Assembly: GCF_026965555.1 (NCBI RefSeq)
Contig: NZ_CP114040.1
Coordinates: 5,084,001 to 5,148,000 of the forward strand
DNA length: 64,000 nucleotides
Reading direction: 5' to 3'
DNA from: Nannocystis punicea
GTDB taxonomy: Bacteria; Myxococcota_A; Polyangia; Nannocystales; Nannocystaceae
Numbering within the stretch: the stretch's first letter is position 1; the number at the start of each line of letters is the position of its first letter. The notes beneath the pieces are model-generated. The model was not told the origin of the DNA. It worked only from the letters and a program-made list of their open reading frames with translations, and made no database searches. Position numbers and translations under genes: made by a program. Shown one piece after another: positions 61,477 through 64,000 of the stretch.

Positions 61477-62475
61477 ATGGCATCCGGCCCCGCTCTCCTC
61501 GAGTCGATCCCCAAACTCGTCGCCGCTCGTGACGCCGCGGCGCTCGTCGCCCTGCAGGACCACGACGACAAACAGGTCCGCAAGGCCGCGCGCAAGGCGA
61601 TCCACACGCTGCGCAGCAAGGGCGTCACGATCCCCGAGGCCGAGGCCCCGCGCGGCTGGTCCGCCGGCGACCTGAACGACCTCCGCGGCGACCTCGCGAC
61701 CGTCGCGGTCGTCGACACCGAGAGCACACCGGGCCTGTGCCGGGTGATGATCAGCGCGCCGCAAGAGGAGCGCAGCTACCTGTGGGTGGCGGCGATCAGC
61801 GGCCGCGACCAGATCGTCGACTTCGCCACCTACGTGCAGACGGATGGCCAGCGCACGCGGATGATCCGCGACTGGGACCGCGGCAGCGACCGCCGCGTGC
61901 CCGCCGACTGGGCCCGCGCCCGGATCCGCTGGGCCCGCGAGCAGACGCTGTCGTCCGGCTTCGCGGTGCCGCGCCAGCTCGACGACATGCTCGTCCACCT
62001 CGGCGAGGCGCCGGCCAGCCGCCCGACCAGCTTCCTCGACGGCGTGCTGCCCCCCGTCGACTTCGCGCCCGACAAGGACAACGTGGTCATGGTCCTCGCC
62101 AACGCGCGCGTGAACCTGTGGCCGCCGGTGATCGACGTCGAGCCGATGATGCGCCGCGTCAACGAGCAGAACCCCGATCTCAACGAGCAGAGCCCGGAGG
62201 ACGCCCGCTATGACGCGCTGCTCGCCGGCGCCCGCGGCGACGAGACGCTGCGCGCCGACCTCAAGGCCCAGATCGCCAACCTGCTCGAGGACTCCGCAGT
62301 GACGCTGTGGCTGTCGGGCAACAGCGACGTCGAGGCCGCCAAGGTCCGCGTCCTCGCCTCGGAGATCCGCGCCGCCGCCGAGCCCGAGGCGCTGCCGTGG
62401 ATCGGCCGCCTGCTCGGGTTCCAGATCGCCAGCACCTTCGCGTATCTGTCCCGCCAGCAGCAGCTCGGGCAGTGA
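61477..62475 (+). CDS. HEAT-like hypothetical protein
   Basis: A 332-residue soluble protein. The N-terminus is a HEAT-type helical pair (IPKLVAARDAAALVALQDHD, DKQVRKAARKAIHTLRSKGV), followed by a mixed alpha/beta region (CRVMISAPQEERSYLWVAAI, RRVPADWARARIRWAREQ) and a helical end (SGNSDVEAAKVRVLASEIR). I know this pattern as a conserved delta-proteobacterial hypothetical but not its function. Its stop overlaps the rsmE start by 4 bp (GTGA), so the two are coupled and a link to ribosome or RNA modification is possible. Confidence 0.7.
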   Translation: MASGPALLESIPKLVAARDAAALVALQDHDDKQVRKAARKAIHTLRSKGVTIPEAEAPRGWSAGDLNDLRGDLATVAVVDTESTPGLCRVMISAPQEERSYLWVAAISGRDQIVDFATYVQTDGQRTRMIRDWDRGSDRRVPADWARARIRWAREQTLSSGFAVPRQLDDMLVHLGEAPASRPTSFLDGVLPPVDFAPDKDNVVMVLANARVNLWPPVIDVEPMMRRVNEQNPDLNEQSPEDARYDALLAGARGDETLRADLKAQIANLLEDSAVTLWLSGNSDVEAAKVRVLASEIRAAAEPEALPWIGRLLGFQIASTFAYLSRQQQLGQ

Positions 62476-63194
62476 ACCTGATCCTGCTGCACCCTGACGA
62501 GCTCGCGCCGATCGACGCGGGCTCGCAGCGGGCTGTCCTTTCGGACAGGCGACTGCAGCACCTGCGCGAGGTCCTGCGCGCGCGCGTCGGCGACGAGGTC
62601 GGCGTCGGCGTCGAGGGCGGGGCGATCGGCCGGGCCACCATCGTCGCCCTCGACGCGCACGCAGCCGAGCTGCAGGTGCACCTCGCCGAACCACCGCCGG
62701 CCGCGCTCGACGTCACTCTGGCGCTGGCGCTGCCGCGCCCGCCGACGCTGCGCAAGGTGCTGCAGCAGGCCACTGCGCTCGGGGTCAAGCGCTTCGCGCT
62801 GTTCCGGGCCGAGCGAGTCGAACGCAGCTACTTCTCGAGCCACGGCCTGCACGCGAGCGCGATCGCGGAGGACCTCCGCCTCGGCCTCGAGCAGGCCCGC
62901 GACACGATCGTGCCGACGGTCGAGGTCCACCCCGAACACTTCGGCCGGTTCGTCCGCGAACGCCTGCCGGCGCTGAGCGAGGGCCGCACGCTGCTGGTGG
63001 CCCACCCGGGCGCTCCGACGCAGTGCCCGCGGACGCCGATCGGGCCGACGACGCTGATCGTCGGCCCCGAGGGCGGGTTCATCCCGGCCGAGGTGGCCGC
63101 GCTGGCGTCCGTGGCCCAGGCGATCGACCTGGGGCCGCGGATCTTGCGAGTGGAGACGGCGGTGGTGGCGCTGCTGGCCCGCCTGTCGCCGTGA
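62472..63194 (+). CDS. rsmE: 16S rRNA m3U1498 methyltransferase RsmE
   Basis: A 240-residue SPOUT-class methyltransferase that methylates N3 of U1498 in 16S rRNA. An N-terminal PUA-like part (QHLREVLRARVGDEVGVGVE) is followed by the knotted SPOUT fold with LALALPRPPTLRKVLQQATA, LGVKRFALFRAERVERSY, and the signature IVGPEGGFIPAEV and LGPRILRVETAV. GTG 62472 overlaps the upstream stop. An 18-bp palindrome (62532-62549, GCTGTCCTTTCGGACAGG) is read in frame near residues 21-26 (AVLSDRR), a variable surface of the family. Confidence 0.94.
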   Translation: MNLILLHPDELAPIDAGSQRAVLSDRRLQHLREVLRARVGDEVGVGVEGGAIGRATIVALDAHAAELQVHLAEPPPAALDVTLALALPRPPTLRKVLQQATALGVKRFALFRAERVERSYFSSHGLHASAIAEDLRLGLEQARDTIVPTVEVHPEHFGRFVRERLPALSEGRTLLVAHPGAPTQCPRTPIGPTTLIVGPEGGFIPAEVAALASVAQAIDLGPRILRVETAVVALLARLSP

Positions 63195-63226
63195 CGACTG
63201 AGCGAGCGCCGTCCCGATCGGCGCGA

Positions 63227-63376
63227 CGGTCGACCTCCGAAGTTGCGGGGAGCGCCGCCGACCGAGCCCGAAGATCGTCGATGGGCGACTTCCGAAGTCG
63301 GCGGGACGGCGGGCCGATCGAGCGGGTCGGAGGTCGTCGACGTGGCGGTCGACCTCCGAAGTTGCGGGGAGCGCCG
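63227..63376. repeat. 31-bp direct repeats in a spacer
   Basis: Two identical 31-bp copies at 63227-63257 and 63346-63376 contain GACCTCCGAAGTTGCGGGGA. Between them are a degenerate copy (GACTTCCGAAGTCGGCGGGA, from about 63291) and an inverted-like GTCGGAGGTCGTCGAC. They lie in the 275-bp gap between rsmE and the last gene; nothing else is seen there. Confidence 0.8.
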
Positions 63377-63469
63377 GGTCGGGCCTCCTGATGCGCGGGA
63401 GGCCGTGGCATCGTCGGCGCGCCGGTCGGCCTCGACACGCGCGGGGCGCCGGTCTAGCGTGCCGGGCGG

Positions 63470-64000
63470 GTGATCGCGCTCCGCACCAACCCCGCGACCC
63501 GCTGGCTGCTCGGTGCGGCCGTGCTGGCGAGCCTGGCCCTCGGCGCCAACCCGGCCCGCAAGGCGTTCGTGCGCGCGCTCGTCGGGCGCGATGGACAGGT
63601 CCCGATGGACATGTTCCTCGGGACATCCTCGGGCCCGGGCCTGGCGCCGGCGCAGCACGTGCGGGTGGTGCTGCTCGACGGCCTCGGAGCGGCGACCGCG
63701 AGCGGGTTGCCGGCGCTGTCGGCGGTGTGCGCCGCGGGCCAGGAGCTGCGGATCGACGTCGGCTTCCCGACGGTCTCGCTGCCGGTGCAGGCGGCCCTGT
63801 GGACCGGGCGGACGCAGCAGCAGTCGGGCCTGCAGTACCGGGCGACGCAGCTCGAGGCGCCGCCGGCCGGCGCGACGCCGTCGCAGGTGCCGGGCAGCGT
63901 GGCGCTGGCGGAGTCGCACCCCGAGATCGTCCGCTCCTTCGGCTTCACCAGCACGCGCCCCGATCCGGCCCGCGATCCCGAGGACCCGGAGGCGTGGCGG
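63470..64000 (+). CDS. Membrane-anchored phosphodiesterase-like protein, 3-prime end beyond window
   Basis: The first 177 residues of a protein starting at GTG 63470. A membrane anchor (WLLGAAVLASLALGA) is followed by the start of an alkaline-phosphatase-superfamily domain: VRVVLLDGLGAATASGLPAL with the first metal Asp, and FPTVSLPVQAALWTGRTQQQ with the probable Thr nucleophile. This matches type I phosphodiesterase/nucleotide pyrophosphatase enzymes, and unlike the sulfatase-like gene upstream the key residues are kept. Two phased palindromes (63596-63627) encode part of the stalk between anchor and domain. The rest lies outside the window. Confidence 0.72.
   Translation, partial: MIALRTNPATRWLLGAAVLASLALGANPARKAFVRALVGRDGQVPMDMFLGTSSGPGLAPAQHVRVVLLDGLGAATASGLPALSAVCAAGQELRIDVGFPTVSLPVQAALWTGRTQQQSGLQYRATQLEAPPAGATPSQVPGSVALAESHPEIVRSFGFTSTRPDPARDPEDPEAWR

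Noticed and set aside
59038..62694. Open frame of about 1200 codons on the minus strand
   Set aside because: It lies antisense to the sulfatase-like and HEAT-like genes, which have recognisable domains; its own composition is Arg/Ala-rich noise.

Overview
The window is very GC-rich DNA (roughly 70% or more by eye). Its gene content fits a myxobacterium, most likely of the Nannocystis/Plesiocystis lineage: eukaryote-like Ser/Thr kinases with PEGA or WD40 tails, DUF4388 proteins, FHA-GGDEF signalling, a response regulator with a terminal VWEVVP helix, many lipoproteins with Thr/Ser or Gly/Thr/Glu linkers, and TRAP-associated TatT-type lipoproteins. The taxonomic call is an inference from gene families; no rRNA is present. 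I see no tRNA, rRNA, CRISPR array, transposase, integrase or prophage gene.

Layout. 1-10 kb: mutL (truncated by the left edge), a small UPF0016 membrane protein, an FHA-GGDEF protein, a penicillin-binding transpeptidase, a secreted TPR protein, a degenerate acyl-adenylate (ANL) enzyme, a lipoprotein glutathione peroxidase and a SpoT-like HD hydrolase. 10-18.4 kb: two DUF4388 proteins, a pseudo-receiver, a beta-helix lipoprotein and a protein with two kinase domains in tandem. 18.5-27.8 kb: a tandem family of five Cys-rich, choice-of-anchor-Q beta-helix proteins, the first of which carries an inverted internal segment. 28-44 kb: yacG, ffh, a vWA protein, a PEGA kinase, a pilin-like protein, a methyltransferase, a response regulator, valS and a lipoprotein. 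44-51 kb: a minus-strand operon with a thioredoxin-fold exported protein, a PP2C-cNMP phosphatase, cytidine deaminase and a kinase-WD40 receptor. 51-54 kb: a putative HExxH protein and an ECF sigma factor with a small membrane partner. 54-64 kb: a PhnD-like binding protein, two TPR lipoproteins, a sulfatase-like protein, a HEAT-like protein, rsmE and the start of a second alkaline-phosphatase-superfamily protein.

The strongest unexplained signal runs through the whole window. It is a family of 18-bp imperfect palindromes of the form CMTGTCC-NNNN-GGACAKG (M is A or C, K is T or G). I counted roughly 65-70 by hand. They occur singly or as arrays in which neighbours share their terminal CATG/CCTG/CAGG, giving an exact 14-bp period. 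One or more lie in 8 of the 9 convergent gene junctions. Many others are translated in frame: in an enlarged MutL linker, in linkers of a 1082-residue TPR lipoprotein, and in three secretion signal peptides. No mobilising enzyme is visible, so whether these are mobile palindromes, uptake-like sequences or protein-binding sites is open.

How the genes work together: most are solitary or in two- to four-gene operons marked by ATGA overlaps (55098-61464; 61477-63194; 50803 to 44261; 52251-53891). Housekeeping genes (mutL, ffh, valS, rsmE, yacG, cdd) are interspersed with signalling and cell-envelope genes.
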